Shown piece after piece: positions 16,385-25,385 of a stretch of DNA of 57,605 bases (the first letter of the stretch is position 1; the number at the start of each line of letters is the position of its first letter). Position numbers and translations under genes: made by a program. The notes below the pieces were generated by a model. The model saw nothing but the letters and a program-made list of their open reading frames with translations. It did not search any database and had not been told where the DNA came from. The stretch lies in assembly GCA_005879255.1 (NCBI GenBank), contig VBKY01000088.1, positions 1 through 57,605 of the forward strand. The letters run 5' to 3'. The stretch is from Deltaproteobacteria bacterium. Lineage in GTDB: Bacteria; Desulfobacterota_B; Binatia; UBA9968.

Positions 16385-16735
16385 CTAGTCGCAATAGTAT
16401 TCGATCTGATAGCCGTTGGGGTCAGTAAAATAGATTGCGTCCTTACCGCGGCGCCCGTCGATTTTGACGCCGCGCTCTTCGAGGCTTTTTTCAAGCTGCT
16501 TGAGCCGCGTCGCGGTCACTCTGAATCCGATGTGCTCTAGTCCTTGAGATCCTTTTGTGCGCGCGGTGCTTCGCACAAAGTTCAAAAGATCGCTGCTGCC
16601 AGGTGTCGTCAGAAAAAGCATATTGGGTGGATGGCGGAAGGCGACCTTGAGTCCCAAAACACTCGTGTAGAAGTCCTCGGTTTGTTTTAAATCGCGGGCT
16701 TTGAGGGCGATGTGGCTTAAGCCTTTCTGCGCCAT
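16385..16735 (-). CDS. VOC (glyoxalase/bleomycin-resistance) family protein
   Basis: This is a 116-residue single-chain vicinal-oxygen-chelate fold. It has paired beta-alpha-beta-beta-beta modules: GLSHIALKARDLKQTEDFYT at 5-24 and GLEHIGFRVTATRLKQL at about 64-80. The last module ends DPNGYQIEYYCD. His in SHIAL, His in EHIGF and Glu in IEYY are at the usual metal-ligand positions. The substrate is unknown; such proteins act as isomerases, dioxygenases or drug-binding proteins. Confidence 0.88.
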   Translation of the reverse strand: MAQKGLSHIALKARDLKQTEDFYTSVLGLKVAFRHPPNMLFLTTPGSSDLLNFVRSTARTKGSQGLEHIGFRVTATRLKQLEKSLEERGVKIDGRRGKDAIYFTDPNGYQIEYYCD

Positions 16736-16881
16736 GGGTGATCTCCTTATGCTTTAGTCTACTTGCGATTTCTTATATCGCGCTATTCGTCGCGGGTGCA
16801 ACGGAGTCGCGATTTTCACTGCTTTTACAACGGTAACGATCCTTGCTAGGTTGAGAACTCTCGCAACTCGGTGGCTCTACT

Positions 16882-17262
16882 TTGGATCTCCACAACTCAA
16901 CAACTTCCCGATTAACTCAAAATCGAAAATTCTTCTACGGCTGGTACATTGTCGCAGTGGGATTTCTGTCTCATGTCGCGTGCGCATTTCATACGTCGAG
17001 CACCTTGAGCGTATTTCTCAAGCTGCTGGACTTGGCAGTGTCGTGCGGTTTATTTTCGCTCTTACGTTCGGGCGAGATTCTGATCGGCGCGGCGATGACG
17101 CCGCCGGTGGGCCCGGTCGTGGACCGCTATGGCGGCCGCTGGCTGATGGTCGGTGGCGCGATGGTGGCGGGCATCGGATTCATGCTGATGAGTCAGGTCG
17201 GCGCGTTCTTGAGTTTGGGATGGTGCATGCCCCACGAAAAACATATCGCGGCATTAGGTTGA
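16882..17262 (+). pseudogene. Remnant of an MFS transporter (N-terminal third only)
   Basis: The translation begins at a TTG with KFFYGWYIVAVGFLSHVACA and goes on through RSGEILIGAAM, GPVVDRYGGRWLMVGGAMVA and GIGFMLMSQVGAF. That is the first three helices and the loop 2-3 motif of a major-facilitator transporter. It then breaks into LGWCMPHEK and stops at 127 residues instead of about 400. No continuation is visible downstream, where mlaE starts. It is related in type to the intact MFS at 28304-29542, but a copy relationship is not shown. Confidence 0.6.
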
Positions 17263-17311
17263 CCGCGTCGAGAGACCAAGCATAATAGGTTAGCTCGATC
17301 CACTCTGACAG

Positions 17312-18451
17312 ATGGCTCTACCCGCTCAAACGGCAGTCGACCTGCGCTCGGAAGGGCCGCAGGACGGTGTACTTAAGTTAACCATCACCGGTCGTCTCGA
17401 CTCGACCACCACAGGTAAGATATGGCGCCGCGCCACAACGGCCGTCGCAGGGGCAAAGGCGAAAAGCGTCATCGTCAATGCGTCGGGCATCGACTACTGC
17501 GATGGCGCGGGGATCGCCTTGATGGTTCACCTCCGCCATCTGCAAAGCAAAGCAGGGGGAAATTTGCAAATCGATGGGCTTCGACCCGAGTTTGCCGAGT
17601 TGCTTACTGATGAAGGTGCCGATCTCCCAACCGAAGCAACCAGTGATCGTCCGCGCCCTCGGGGGCTCGCCGAAGAAATTGGCGAAGCTACCGTTGATGT
17701 GTGGCGTGACATCCAGATTCTCGTGAGCTTTGTCGGCGAACTGAGCGTGGGGCTTGTCGGAGCTGCAATCCATCCGCGCAGCGTGCGCTGGCGGGATGCT
17801 GTACGAGTCGCGGAAGTAGCGGGTGTCAACGCTTTGCCCATCGTGGCCCTCATCAGTTTCCTGATGGGATTGATTATGGCCTTCCAGGCCGCCATTCCGC
17901 TGCGTCAATTCGGTGCGCAGCTTTTTATCGCGAATCTGATCGGCCTTTCGATATTGCGTGAATTAGGTCCGTTGATGACGGCGATTATTTTGGCCGGCCG
18001 CTCAGGATCTGCCTTCGCTGCCGAGCTCGGCACTATGAAGGTGCGCGAGGAAATCGACGCGCTCAAAACCATGGGACTCGATCCGGTGCGTTTCTTGATC
18101 GTAACGCGAGTGGTCGCCGCTGTTTGCATGACACCGCTCCTGACGATCTTCGCGGATCTAGTAGGTTTGATAGGCGGCGCTGTGGTGATGCTCTCGTTGG
18201 GATTTCCGTTAGTCACTTATTTTCACCAAGTGCAGTATGCGGTGACCTACGGCTCGCTGGTCGGCGGCCTCTTAAAAGCGTTTGTTTTCGGTATTCTCGT
18301 CGCCGGCATCGGGTGCTTGCGTGGCTTGCAAACGAAAACCGGCGCAACCGCGGTTGGGGAATCGACCACCAGTGCCGTCGTAAGCGGCATTATTCTGATT
18401 GCGATCACCGACGGAATCTTCTCGGTGGTTTATTATTATCTGGGAGTTTAG
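17312..18451 (+). CDS. mlaE: MlaE-type lipid ABC permease fused to an N-terminal STAS (MlaB-like) domain
   Basis: The 379-residue protein has a STAS-like fold at residues 1-120 (ITGRLDSTTTGKIWRRA, then IVNASGIDYCDGAGIALMVH), which is normally the separate MlaB subunit. The rest is the MlaE/YrbE permease with about six helices and the signatures AFQAAIPLRQFGAQLFIANL, LRELGPLMTAIILAGRSGSA and FAAELGTMKVREEIDALKTM. It forms the inner-membrane channel of an Mla/MCE phospholipid transporter with the ATPase, MCE and lipoprotein encoded next. The mlaF ATG directly follows its stop. Confidence 0.93.
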   Translation: MALPAQTAVDLRSEGPQDGVLKLTITGRLDSTTTGKIWRRATTAVAGAKAKSVIVNASGIDYCDGAGIALMVHLRHLQSKAGGNLQIDGLRPEFAELLTDEGADLPTEATSDRPRPRGLAEEIGEATVDVWRDIQILVSFVGELSVGLVGAAIHPRSVRWRDAVRVAEVAGVNALPIVALISFLMGLIMAFQAAIPLRQFGAQLFIANLIGLSILRELGPLMTAIILAGRSGSAFAAELGTMKVREEIDALKTMGLDPVRFLIVTRVVAAVCMTPLLTIFADLVGLIGGAVVMLSLGFPLVTYFHQVQYAVTYGSLVGGLLKAFVFGILVAGIGCLRGLQTKTGATAVGESTTSAVVSGIILIAITDGIFSVVYYYLGV

Positions 18452-19225
18452 ATGGCCGTCGAGTCGAAACAGGAGGCGATTATCCAGGTCGAGAACTTCA
18501 CCGCGGCCTATGACGGACAAGTTGTCCTCGACCATCTCGAATTTGAGGTCTACGCCGGCGAGGTGTTCTGCATCCTTGGGGGATCGGGCTCCGGCAAGAG
18601 CACTCTGCTCAAACACATGATCGGCCTCTACAAGCCCGCGTCGGGCCGGATCCTGATCGAGGGTGAAGACATTGCGGCGGCACAAGGCGAGGCGCGCCGG
18701 CAAATTCTGAGAAAGTTCGGCGTGATGTATCAGAGCGGTGCCCTTTTCGGATCGATGACGCTGCTCGAAAACATTTCTCTTCCTTTGGAAGAGTTTACCG
18801 AGCTGCCGCCCGACGCGATTCGTTTGATCGCCACGATGAAGCTTCATCGCGTGGGTTTGGAAGGGGCAGCGAACCGCATGCCGTCGGAGCTCAGCGGCGG
18901 CATGCAGAAGCGAGGCGCCATTGCCCGGGCCATGGCGCTCGACCCGCGGCTGCTCTTTCTTGACGAGTTGTCCGCCGGTTTGGATCCCATCACCTCCGCC
19001 GAATTGGATGAGCTGGTTTTGAATCTTAAGCGTGGTTTGAAGATCACGTTTGTCGTGGTTACCCATGAGCTGCCAAGCATCTTCACGATTGCGGATCGCG
19101 TAATTATGTTAGATAAACAAGACAAGGGGATTATCGCCATAGGGACTCCCCAGGAGCTGCGAGATCACAGCGATGACCCTCGCGTTCGCCAGTTCTTCAC
19201 CAGGCAAGCGCCGGCGGAAAAATAG
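18452..19225 (+). CDS. mlaF: Mla-type ABC transporter ATPase (MlaF)
   Basis: The 257-residue ATPase has Walker A GGSGSGKST at about 43-51. A Q-loop segment FGVMYQSGALFGSMTLLENI is characteristic of MlaF. The signature LSGGMQKRGAIARAMA is followed by Walker B LLFLDELSAGLDP and the H-loop VVTHEL. It powers lipid movement by the MlaE permease. It starts on the base after the mlaE stop, so the two are tightly coupled. Confidence 0.95.
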   Translation: MAVESKQEAIIQVENFTAAYDGQVVLDHLEFEVYAGEVFCILGGSGSGKSTLLKHMIGLYKPASGRILIEGEDIAAAQGEARRQILRKFGVMYQSGALFGSMTLLENISLPLEEFTELPPDAIRLIATMKLHRVGLEGAANRMPSELSGGMQKRGAIARAMALDPRLLFLDELSAGLDPITSAELDELVLNLKRGLKITFVVVTHELPSIFTIADRVIMLDKQDKGIIAIGTPQELRDHSDDPRVRQFFTRQAPAEK

Positions 19226-19269
19226 GCTCACATGCCGCGCTGTGACCGGGTAACTTACCTTCTCATATC

Positions 19270-20328
19270 ATGGAAAAACTGAGTTACTTCAAGATCGGAG
19301 TCTTTGTCATCAGCGCGGTCGTCATCGGCGTCATTGGCGTGGTCGTGCTCGGCGCGGGCGCAATATTTCAGAAAAGGAGTCTGATCGAAACGTATATCGA
19401 CGAATCCGTGCAAGGTTTGGACGTCGGCTCGCCGGTCAAATTTCGCGGCGTGCCGGTGGGCAGAGTCGAGCAAATTTCATTGACCAGCGCGGAATATTCA
19501 ACGCGGCGCCAGTATGTCCTGGTACGCGTGGCCATATCGTCCAATATGTTTCAATTCCCCGTCAACGATCCTAATAGTCCGGCGCTCAAAAACGAGCTCG
19601 ATCGCGGATTTCGCATTCGACTGGCGCCGCAAGGATTGACCGGAGTCGCCTATCTGGAGGCGGACTACCTTGATCCGGAACGCAACCCGCCATTGGAGAT
19701 TGATTGGAAACCTTATTATCCATACATCCCCTCGACGAGAAGCCGGATCACTCAACTGAGTGAAGCGGTAGAGCGCATTTTGCAAAATTTTGGCGACCTC
19801 AATCTTGCTGAGCTCTCAGGCAGTATCGAGAAGTCACTGGCGGCCATGACGAAGCTCGCAGATAGTGCCCAGCTGGATAAAATCGGGGCGCAGGCCAACG
19901 CCCTCTTGACCGAACTGCGAGAAACCAACAAGCAGGTGAATGCGCTCGTGAGTAGCCCGGACCTCAAATCCGCAATGGCAGACGCGTCTGCGACCGCGGG
20001 CCGGGCGCGACAACTCGTCGAGCGCGCCGAAAAGCCGGTTAATCAAATGCTCACAGATTTGCCGCAAGTCGCGGAGAGCCTGAATCGAATGGTCAAGCGG
20101 TTGGATTCGGTTTCAAGCGATCTGCCCGAGACGAGCGCGCAATTGCGTCAAACGCTGCAGCGGTTGAATCGCCTGGTCGCCAGCCAGCAGCGGGAAATCG
20201 AAAAGACCATGGAAAATCTTCGTGGCATCTCAGACAACATGAAAGAGATCACTGACAATTCCAAGAAATATCCCTCCCAAGTTCTCTTCGGCGCGCCGCC
20301 GCCGCCCTCGAAGGTCATGCAAAAATGA
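19270..20328 (+). CDS. mlaD: MCE/MlaD family periplasmic lipid-binding protein
   Basis: The 352-residue protein has an N-terminal anchor helix (VFVISAVVIGVIGVVVLGAG, about 11-30). A single MCE domain follows from about 40 to 120 (ETYIDESVQGLDVGSPVKFR, GVPVGRVEQISL). A long helical C-terminal part (about 160-320) has heptad-like content. MCE proteins assemble into hexameric rings or tubes that shuttle lipids across the periplasm, and the long helical tail fits a PqiB/LetB- or Mce-like bridge more than the short E. coli MlaD. It overlaps the lipoprotein gene by 4 bases. Confidence 0.92.
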   Translation: MEKLSYFKIGVFVISAVVIGVIGVVVLGAGAIFQKRSLIETYIDESVQGLDVGSPVKFRGVPVGRVEQISLTSAEYSTRRQYVLVRVAISSNMFQFPVNDPNSPALKNELDRGFRIRLAPQGLTGVAYLEADYLDPERNPPLEIDWKPYYPYIPSTRSRITQLSEAVERILQNFGDLNLAELSGSIEKSLAAMTKLADSAQLDKIGAQANALLTELRETNKQVNALVSSPDLKSAMADASATAGRARQLVERAEKPVNQMLTDLPQVAESLNRMVKRLDSVSSDLPETSAQLRQTLQRLNRLVASQQREIEKTMENLRGISDNMKEITDNSKKYPSQVLFGAPPPPSKVMQK

Positions 20329-20945
20329 ACCGATTCCACGGCCTCATCGCGCGCGCTGCTTTGCTGCTGTTCGTTTTGTCCGCCGGCTGCGTCAGCCTGG
20401 AAAGGAGCTATCCCGAGAAGCGCTATTTCGTCGTCGAGCTGGGTGAAAACGCGCAACAATCGAACCCAGCCGGCAACCAAACTTTGCTAGTTTCAGGCCT
20501 GCGGATCTCACCGCGCTATGCCGACAAGAGTTTCGTCTACCGCACCTCGGAGGCGGGCTACGAGTCCGATTTCTACAATCAATTTCTCACCTCCCCGGAA
20601 ACGATGCTCAGCGAAGAAGTTCGTAAAGGCCTCGCTGCATCGCCGGCTTTCAAATACGTCGTCGGACCGTCAAGCCAATTACAACCGAATTACATTTTAG
20701 AAGGCTCGGTCAACGCGCTTTACGGCGACTTTCGAAATTTAGATAAGCCTACCGCTGTGCTCGAGATCGAATTTTTCTTGCACAACGAAGATAGCGGCAA
20801 TCCCGGCATCGTCCTGCAAAAACGCTACATGAAAACGGTGCCGTTAAACGGCCGATCGCCGGACGCCCTGGTAAAGGGCTGGAGCCAGGCGCTCGGATCT
20901 ATTCTGACGGATCTGAACACCGACCTGCAAAACGCTAAATCCTAG
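20325..20945 (+). CDS. ABC-type transport auxiliary lipoprotein (PqiC-like)
   Basis: The 206-residue outer-membrane lipoprotein candidate has a signal peptide ending in a lipobox VLSAGC at about 17-22. A LolA/PqiC-like fold is suggested by LVSGLRISPRYADKSFVYRT, then FLTSPETMLSEEVRKGLAAS and YILEGSVNALYGDFR. It corresponds to the auxiliary lipoprotein component of MCE transporters. Its ATG overlaps the mlaD stop (ATGA), which completes an mlaE-mlaF-mlaD-lipoprotein operon. No mlaC or mlaA homologue is adjacent. Confidence 0.88.
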   Translation: MNRFHGLIARAALLLFVLSAGCVSLERSYPEKRYFVVELGENAQQSNPAGNQTLLVSGLRISPRYADKSFVYRTSEAGYESDFYNQFLTSPETMLSEEVRKGLAASPAFKYVVGPSSQLQPNYILEGSVNALYGDFRNLDKPTAVLEIEFFLHNEDSGNPGIVLQKRYMKTVPLNGRSPDALVKGWSQALGSILTDLNTDLQNAKS

Positions 20946-20957
20946 GCTCGGTCGATT

Positions 20958-23363
20958 TTACTCTGCAGGCTTCACGCGGCAAAGATAGGAGCGGTGGGGC
21001 AGCGAACCGCTGACCGGGTCGGCTAAGTCTGTGCCGATGAGTGTCGCGGGGTTGGCGCCGCTTGAGTCATACGGATCGTAGCTCGGCATTTCCAATTCCT
21101 TGCAGTCTTGCCACCAGCCATGCTGGCAACAAACAATGCCAGGAACAATGTTGGTCGTCACGTGCGCCTTCACTTTAATCGCGCCGCGTGGACTTTCGAC
21201 GATCATCCATTGCTTGTTTTTCACGCCGTAGCGCACCGCCGTTTCGGGATGAATGTCGGCGCTCGGTTCCGGCGCCGCCTTGCGTAGGCTCGGTAGCGCT
21301 CGCTGCTGGCTGTGGACGAAAGTCGTGAACTTGGCATTGGTCAGCACGAGAGGAAATTCCGCGGCGATGTCCGGACGGCTTAAAGGACCTACAGCCGGCT
21401 CGACGTACTCCGGTAGCGGCGGGTAGCCGTGGGCGGCGAACCTGTGGCAGTAAAGCTCAACTTTTTTTGTCGGTGTGGTAAAGCCGCGGGGCACACCGTC
21501 GTTGTTTGTCTTCCGGTGCTTTTCGTAGATCGGCGCGGACGGCTTGGAGATTCCTCCAGGAGAATTTTTGAGCTGCTCGAGCGTAATTCCCGACGGCGCC
21601 AACTCGTGGGCATAACCGGCCTCGATGTCGCCGTGCCAAAACTGATCGCCTAGACCGAGGCGCTCCGCCAACTGAAAAATGATCCAGGTGTCTGAGCGGC
21701 GCTCGGCAACGGGCTCCACCACGGCGGCGCGATATTGGATATGGGTCTTGCCCTCTGCCCGGTGCTCGAAGCTGGTGGCGAGGTTGGCCATTTCGAGAAA
21801 ACTGGCGGCGGGCAAAACATAGTCGCATAGTTCCGCGGTCGGCGTCATGAACAGTTCCACAGCGACGCCGAATTCCAAAGCGCAGAGCGCCTTGCGGCCG
21901 GCACGCGAGTCGCCGGAGGACATTACAGTGTTGGAACCGAAATTCAAAAGCGCCTTGATCGGATAGGGGCGTTCCTCCAGGATCGCGGCATAGATGTCGT
22001 AGGCGGCGCAGTTGCCGGGCGAGGCCGGTGGTCCCAGGGGCTTACGCTCGCGTCCGATGCGCAGCGCCGCGATCTCCTTGGGCAAAAATTCCTTGCCGTC
22101 GACGTCGTTGAGCGGCACCTTGGGGAAAATCACATTGCCGCCTTGACGGTCGAAATCGCCGATCAGCGCGTAGAGAGACGCGATGGCGCGGCTGGTCTGG
22201 GTGGCATTGGTGTGCTGGCCGATGCCGTTCCACATATACATGTTCACCGGCCGGTTATGCGCGAGCAGCAGGGCGGCCTGCCATACTTTGCCCGCCGCTA
22301 CCCAGGTGATCTTTTCGGACTTTTCCGGCGCGTAGTCGGCGGCGATCTCGCCCAAGCGCTCGAAGACCGGCTTGCAGGAAATTTCCTTGCCGTTTTTTTT
22401 CTTCAACGGCCGATTGCCGAAGAGGGCGGGCTCGACGCCGTCGGCGTCATATTGGCCCGCCACCGGATCCCAAAACACGACGCGGCCTTTGCTTTCATCC
22501 CACACGGCAAAACGGTTCGAACTTCCGTCCGTCATCAGATCGGCTTCGGTGACGATTTGTCCGCTCGCGCAGTTCAGCAGAAAGGTTCCATTGGTCCATT
22601 GACGAGCGAAGGCGGGGTCGTACCAGCTCTCTTCCATCAAGCAATGAATCAGCGCAAGCGCCAGAGCACCGTCGGCGCCAGGCCGCACTTGCAGCAGCAT
22701 GTCCGCGTTGGCGCCGATGCCGACCCGACGCGGATCGACGACGACGGTTTTCATACCGTGGGCCCTGGCCGCGACGATATCGTGGGCCGCGATCAATGAC
22801 GTGGCGCTTGGGTTGTGGCCCCAGAGCAGAAAGGTCTTGCTGTGGGCAAAATCCGGCTTGGGAAGGACTGTTCCGAAGGTGTAGCTGAAACCGGTGTCTC
22901 TGTGCCAATTGCAAACATGGGTGGTCGACACCCAGTTGGGACTGCCGATCAGGTAAAGTAGCCGCCCGAGCCAGCGCTCGGCATCGTCGACCGAGGTGCC
23001 GCTTTTGGTGCCTTTGGCGAGGGCGATGGATTTGGCGCCGTGGCGATCGCGAATGTCAAGGATTCGCCGCGTGATATCATCCAGCGCTTGGTCCCAGCTG
23101 ACGCGCTGCCAGCCTGGATCGGCATCGCCTTTTGGGCGTGTGCGCTTCAGTGGATAATCGAGGCGATCGGAATTGTAAACCAGCTCCGGCGCGGCTTTGC
23201 CTTTGATGCACATCACCCCGCCATTAGGATGATCGTGATCGGGATCGAGCCGGGTGACGCGGCCGTTCTCTACCGTCGCGATGGTCGCGCAATGCGCGGT
23301 ACAGAGCGCGCAGTAGCCGCGCACAGTGCGGGAAGAGTTCGAAGAGTTAACGACATCAGGCAT
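20958..23363 (-). CDS. Molybdopterin-dependent oxidoreductase (DMSO-reductase family)
   Basis: The 801-residue protein has an N-terminal 4Fe-4S motif CALCTAHCATI (18-28) with the fourth cysteine in GGVMCIKGKA. Molybdopterin oxidoreductase body signatures follow (SWDQALDDITRRI; FLLWGHNPSATS; VVVDPRRVGIGANAD). The molydopterin-dinucleotide-binding domain is at the C-terminus (ADIHPETAVRYGV, then GANPATLIGTDLADPVSGSL). No Tat signal is present, so it is probably cytoplasmic. A Cys in STTHVCNWH near 150 may be the metal ligand, but that is not certain. The substrate is unknown. It lies 101 bases downstream of the FAD dehydrogenase gene in the same direction, so a common function is possible. Confidence 0.9.
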   Translation of the reverse strand: MPDVVNSSNSSRTVRGYCALCTAHCATIATVENGRVTRLDPDHDHPNGGVMCIKGKAAPELVYNSDRLDYPLKRTRPKGDADPGWQRVSWDQALDDITRRILDIRDRHGAKSIALAKGTKSGTSVDDAERWLGRLLYLIGSPNWVSTTHVCNWHRDTGFSYTFGTVLPKPDFAHSKTFLLWGHNPSATSLIAAHDIVAARAHGMKTVVVDPRRVGIGANADMLLQVRPGADGALALALIHCLMEESWYDPAFARQWTNGTFLLNCASGQIVTEADLMTDGSSNRFAVWDESKGRVVFWDPVAGQYDADGVEPALFGNRPLKKKNGKEISCKPVFERLGEIAADYAPEKSEKITWVAAGKVWQAALLLAHNRPVNMYMWNGIGQHTNATQTSRAIASLYALIGDFDRQGGNVIFPKVPLNDVDGKEFLPKEIAALRIGRERKPLGPPASPGNCAAYDIYAAILEERPYPIKALLNFGSNTVMSSGDSRAGRKALCALEFGVAVELFMTPTAELCDYVLPAASFLEMANLATSFEHRAEGKTHIQYRAAVVEPVAERRSDTWIIFQLAERLGLGDQFWHGDIEAGYAHELAPSGITLEQLKNSPGGISKPSAPIYEKHRKTNNDGVPRGFTTPTKKVELYCHRFAAHGYPPLPEYVEPAVGPLSRPDIAAEFPLVLTNAKFTTFVHSQQRALPSLRKAAPEPSADIHPETAVRYGVKNKQWMIVESPRGAIKVKAHVTTNIVPGIVCCQHGWWQDCKELEMPSYDPYDSSGANPATLIGTDLADPVSGSLPHRSYLCRVKPAE

Positions 23364-23464
23364 AGTCGCTATTGTAAGCTTCTCGGTTCGGCGCTCAAGT
23401 GACTCGATCCGTTAAGATCGTTCAAACGGTTCAAGCCGTTCAACGAGTGGCCTGGACGTTAGGC

Positions 23465-24937
23465 TCAGGAACGGTTCGGTTTGCCAACAAACCCCGGGCC
23501 GAAGCCGGCTTCGTTGGCGGCCCAGGCGCCGGCGACCCGGCCGCTGAAGAGCGAGGGGCCTAGCATGGTTCCTTCCAATCCGGCTTTGCCGTTAATATGG
23601 CCTCCGGCCATGCCCGCGACTTCGCCGGCTGCGTAGAGTCCGGGAATCGGTTCGAAGTATTTGTTCAGCACCCGACAGCGAAGGTCAGTCTTCACACCGC
23701 CAAAGTTTTTGCGCGCCAGCGGAAAAATCTGAATCGCGTAGTACGGTGGCGTGTCGAACTTTTTCGAGCCTTTGAGCGACTTGCGGAGCCGGGGTTCCTT
23801 GTCGAGCCCCGCGTCGAAGCATTTATTGTATTCTTCTATCTCCGCGACAAAGTTTTTGACGTCTTCCACGCCGGTTTTCTTGCCCAGCTCTTCGAGCGCG
23901 TTGGCTTGTTTGATGTACGGCGAATTTTCCAAAAGCTCTTGAACCTTGGTGCGATCGATGACGTCGCCCCGGCGATAATAAGGATCGGCGACGTCGATCT
24001 TCGCCAACATCGGCGTGTCGGCGATAGCCCACGCATGCGGCGGGTTCTGTGCCAGCAGCGCCGGAGTAGCCGAGGCCCCGCCGGTCGCCGATTCGTTATG
24101 AAATCGTCGACCCTGTTGGTTAAACCAGACGTAGCCGGGAACCTGGCGGAAAACCAAGCCGCGTCGCTGTTGCGGATCGCGGTAATCCGGCGTCGCGTAA
24201 ACGTAAAACCAGATGTGCTCCATGTGAGTGAAATAGCCGCCGAGCTCCTTGATCATTTTGTGGCCGGTTCCTTTGGCGCCGAGACCTGAGCCTTCCATCA
24301 CTTTGAATTTTTTAAACTCGGGCCGATGCTCCAAGACCATGTCGAGATTTGAGTTAAAGCCGCCGGTAGCAACGATGGTGGCTTTGGCATGAATCTCGAA
24401 GATCTCGTTATTTCTCGTCGCCGTAACCCCAGCGACACGGCCACTTTGAGTGAGGAGCTTACCGGCGTCGGTGGAGGTCATAATCGTGATATTCGGTAGC
24501 GACTGAGCGGTCTTGATCAGCGCAGTCATCAAGCCGAGGCCATTATTATCCGGGCGATGCCAGCGGTGCACGCGGTTGCCTTCCTGGAACTTCATATCGA
24601 CCCATTTTGCGCCGCAGCTTTCAGCCCAGTGATAGAGGTCGTGCAGAGTGTGTTCGAGATAGAACCGCGCCCACACCTCATCGGCGGCGCCGCCGCCCCA
24701 CTTCACCCAATCTTCGAAGGCCATGTCAGGTGTGTCCTCGATGCCCTGGGACTTCTGCAACGGCGTACCGACGATGCAGCAGCCACCGCCGGAAATTGCG
24801 GCGGTCCCACCGCATTCACCCGCTTGTTCCAGAACGATGGCTTTGCCGCCCGCGTGAGCGACTTCGATAGCCGCAGGAATCCCTGCGCCTCCCCCGCCTA
24901 TGATCACAACATCGGTTTGCAAACTTGAAATAGCCAT
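23465..24937 (-). CDS. FAD-dependent dehydrogenase (fumarate-reductase/KsdD-like flavoprotein)
   Basis: The 490-residue protein has the dinucleotide-binding motif VVIIGGGGAGIPAAIEVAHA (10-29) ending in the acidic VLEQ strand, then GGTAAISGGGCC. The cap-domain sequence and the C-terminal FAD site (IPGLYAAGEVAGMAGGHING) follow. This is the FAD-binding-2 family that includes fumarate reductases, 3-ketosteroid dehydrogenases and urocanate reductases; the substrate cannot be assigned. AAGGAG lies 8 bases before the ATG. The molybdopterin oxidoreductase follows it. Confidence 0.9.
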   Translation of the reverse strand: MAISSLQTDVVIIGGGGAGIPAAIEVAHAGGKAIVLEQAGECGGTAAISGGGCCIVGTPLQKSQGIEDTPDMAFEDWVKWGGGAADEVWARFYLEHTLHDLYHWAESCGAKWVDMKFQEGNRVHRWHRPDNNGLGLMTALIKTAQSLPNITIMTSTDAGKLLTQSGRVAGVTATRNNEIFEIHAKATIVATGGFNSNLDMVLEHRPEFKKFKVMEGSGLGAKGTGHKMIKELGGYFTHMEHIWFYVYATPDYRDPQQRRGLVFRQVPGYVWFNQQGRRFHNESATGGASATPALLAQNPPHAWAIADTPMLAKIDVADPYYRRGDVIDRTKVQELLENSPYIKQANALEELGKKTGVEDVKNFVAEIEEYNKCFDAGLDKEPRLRKSLKGSKKFDTPPYYAIQIFPLARKNFGGVKTDLRCRVLNKYFEPIPGLYAAGEVAGMAGGHINGKAGLEGTMLGPSLFSGRVAGAWAANEAGFGPGFVGKPNRS

Positions 24938-25145
24938 CTGAGGCTCCTTGGCTTGTCAATTTGATTTAGACGATTATCACCGTTGTCGTGATTCGGTCAA
25001 ATCGAACGCTCTAAGATAGCCCTAGTAGGCTCGGGCTCGTTCCCACTTTGCTGATGACTTCGGTTCTTTTGGCAAGGAAGCAAACAGAAAAAAGCGAGCG
25101 GCTGGAAGCTGTAGGCATATGTATCGACATCAACGCGAAGCTAGC

Positions 25146-25385
25146 TTAACTCCCTGTGTATCTTCGAATCAGGCGAACGCGATCTTGCATCGTTTTTACC
25201 TCATCGGCTTCCTTGTCGGAGATCTTGACCCCTAACTCTTCCTCCAGCGCCATTAGCAGTTCGACAACATCCAAGGGGTCGAAATCTTTGGCAAGTGACC
25301 TCTCAAGAGTAATTCGTTCCGGCTCCAGGTGAAAGGAGAACACAAGACGATTGCGGAGCCTGTGCAGGATAACACCGCACCGCAT
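25146..25385 (-). CDS. Acyl-carrier-protein-like protein lacking the phosphopantetheine serine
   Basis: The 79-residue protein has an ACP-type sequence throughout: LEPERITLERSLAKDF, then DPLDVVELLMALEEEL at about 42-57, then GVKISDKEADEVKTMQD. In normal ACPs the helix-2 start reads DSLD and the serine takes 4-phosphopantetheine. Here the codon is CCC (Pro), one transition from TCC (Ser). If the base is right, the protein cannot be charged with an acyl group and would be non-catalytic or decaying. No fatty-acid or polyketide gene is adjacent. The start is an ATG, with an unusually hydrophobic N-terminus (ILHRLRNRLVFSF). Confidence 0.75.
   Translation of the reverse strand: MRCGVILHRLRNRLVFSFHLEPERITLERSLAKDFDPLDVVELLMALEEELGVKISDKEADEVKTMQDRVRLIRRYTGS

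Noticed and set aside
18272..19066. Minus-strand ORF of 264 aa
   Set aside because: Antisense to mlaE/mlaF, whose ABC motifs are intact.
22143..22799. Plus-strand ORF of 218 aa
   Set aside because: Antisense to the molybdopterin oxidoreductase; no motif.
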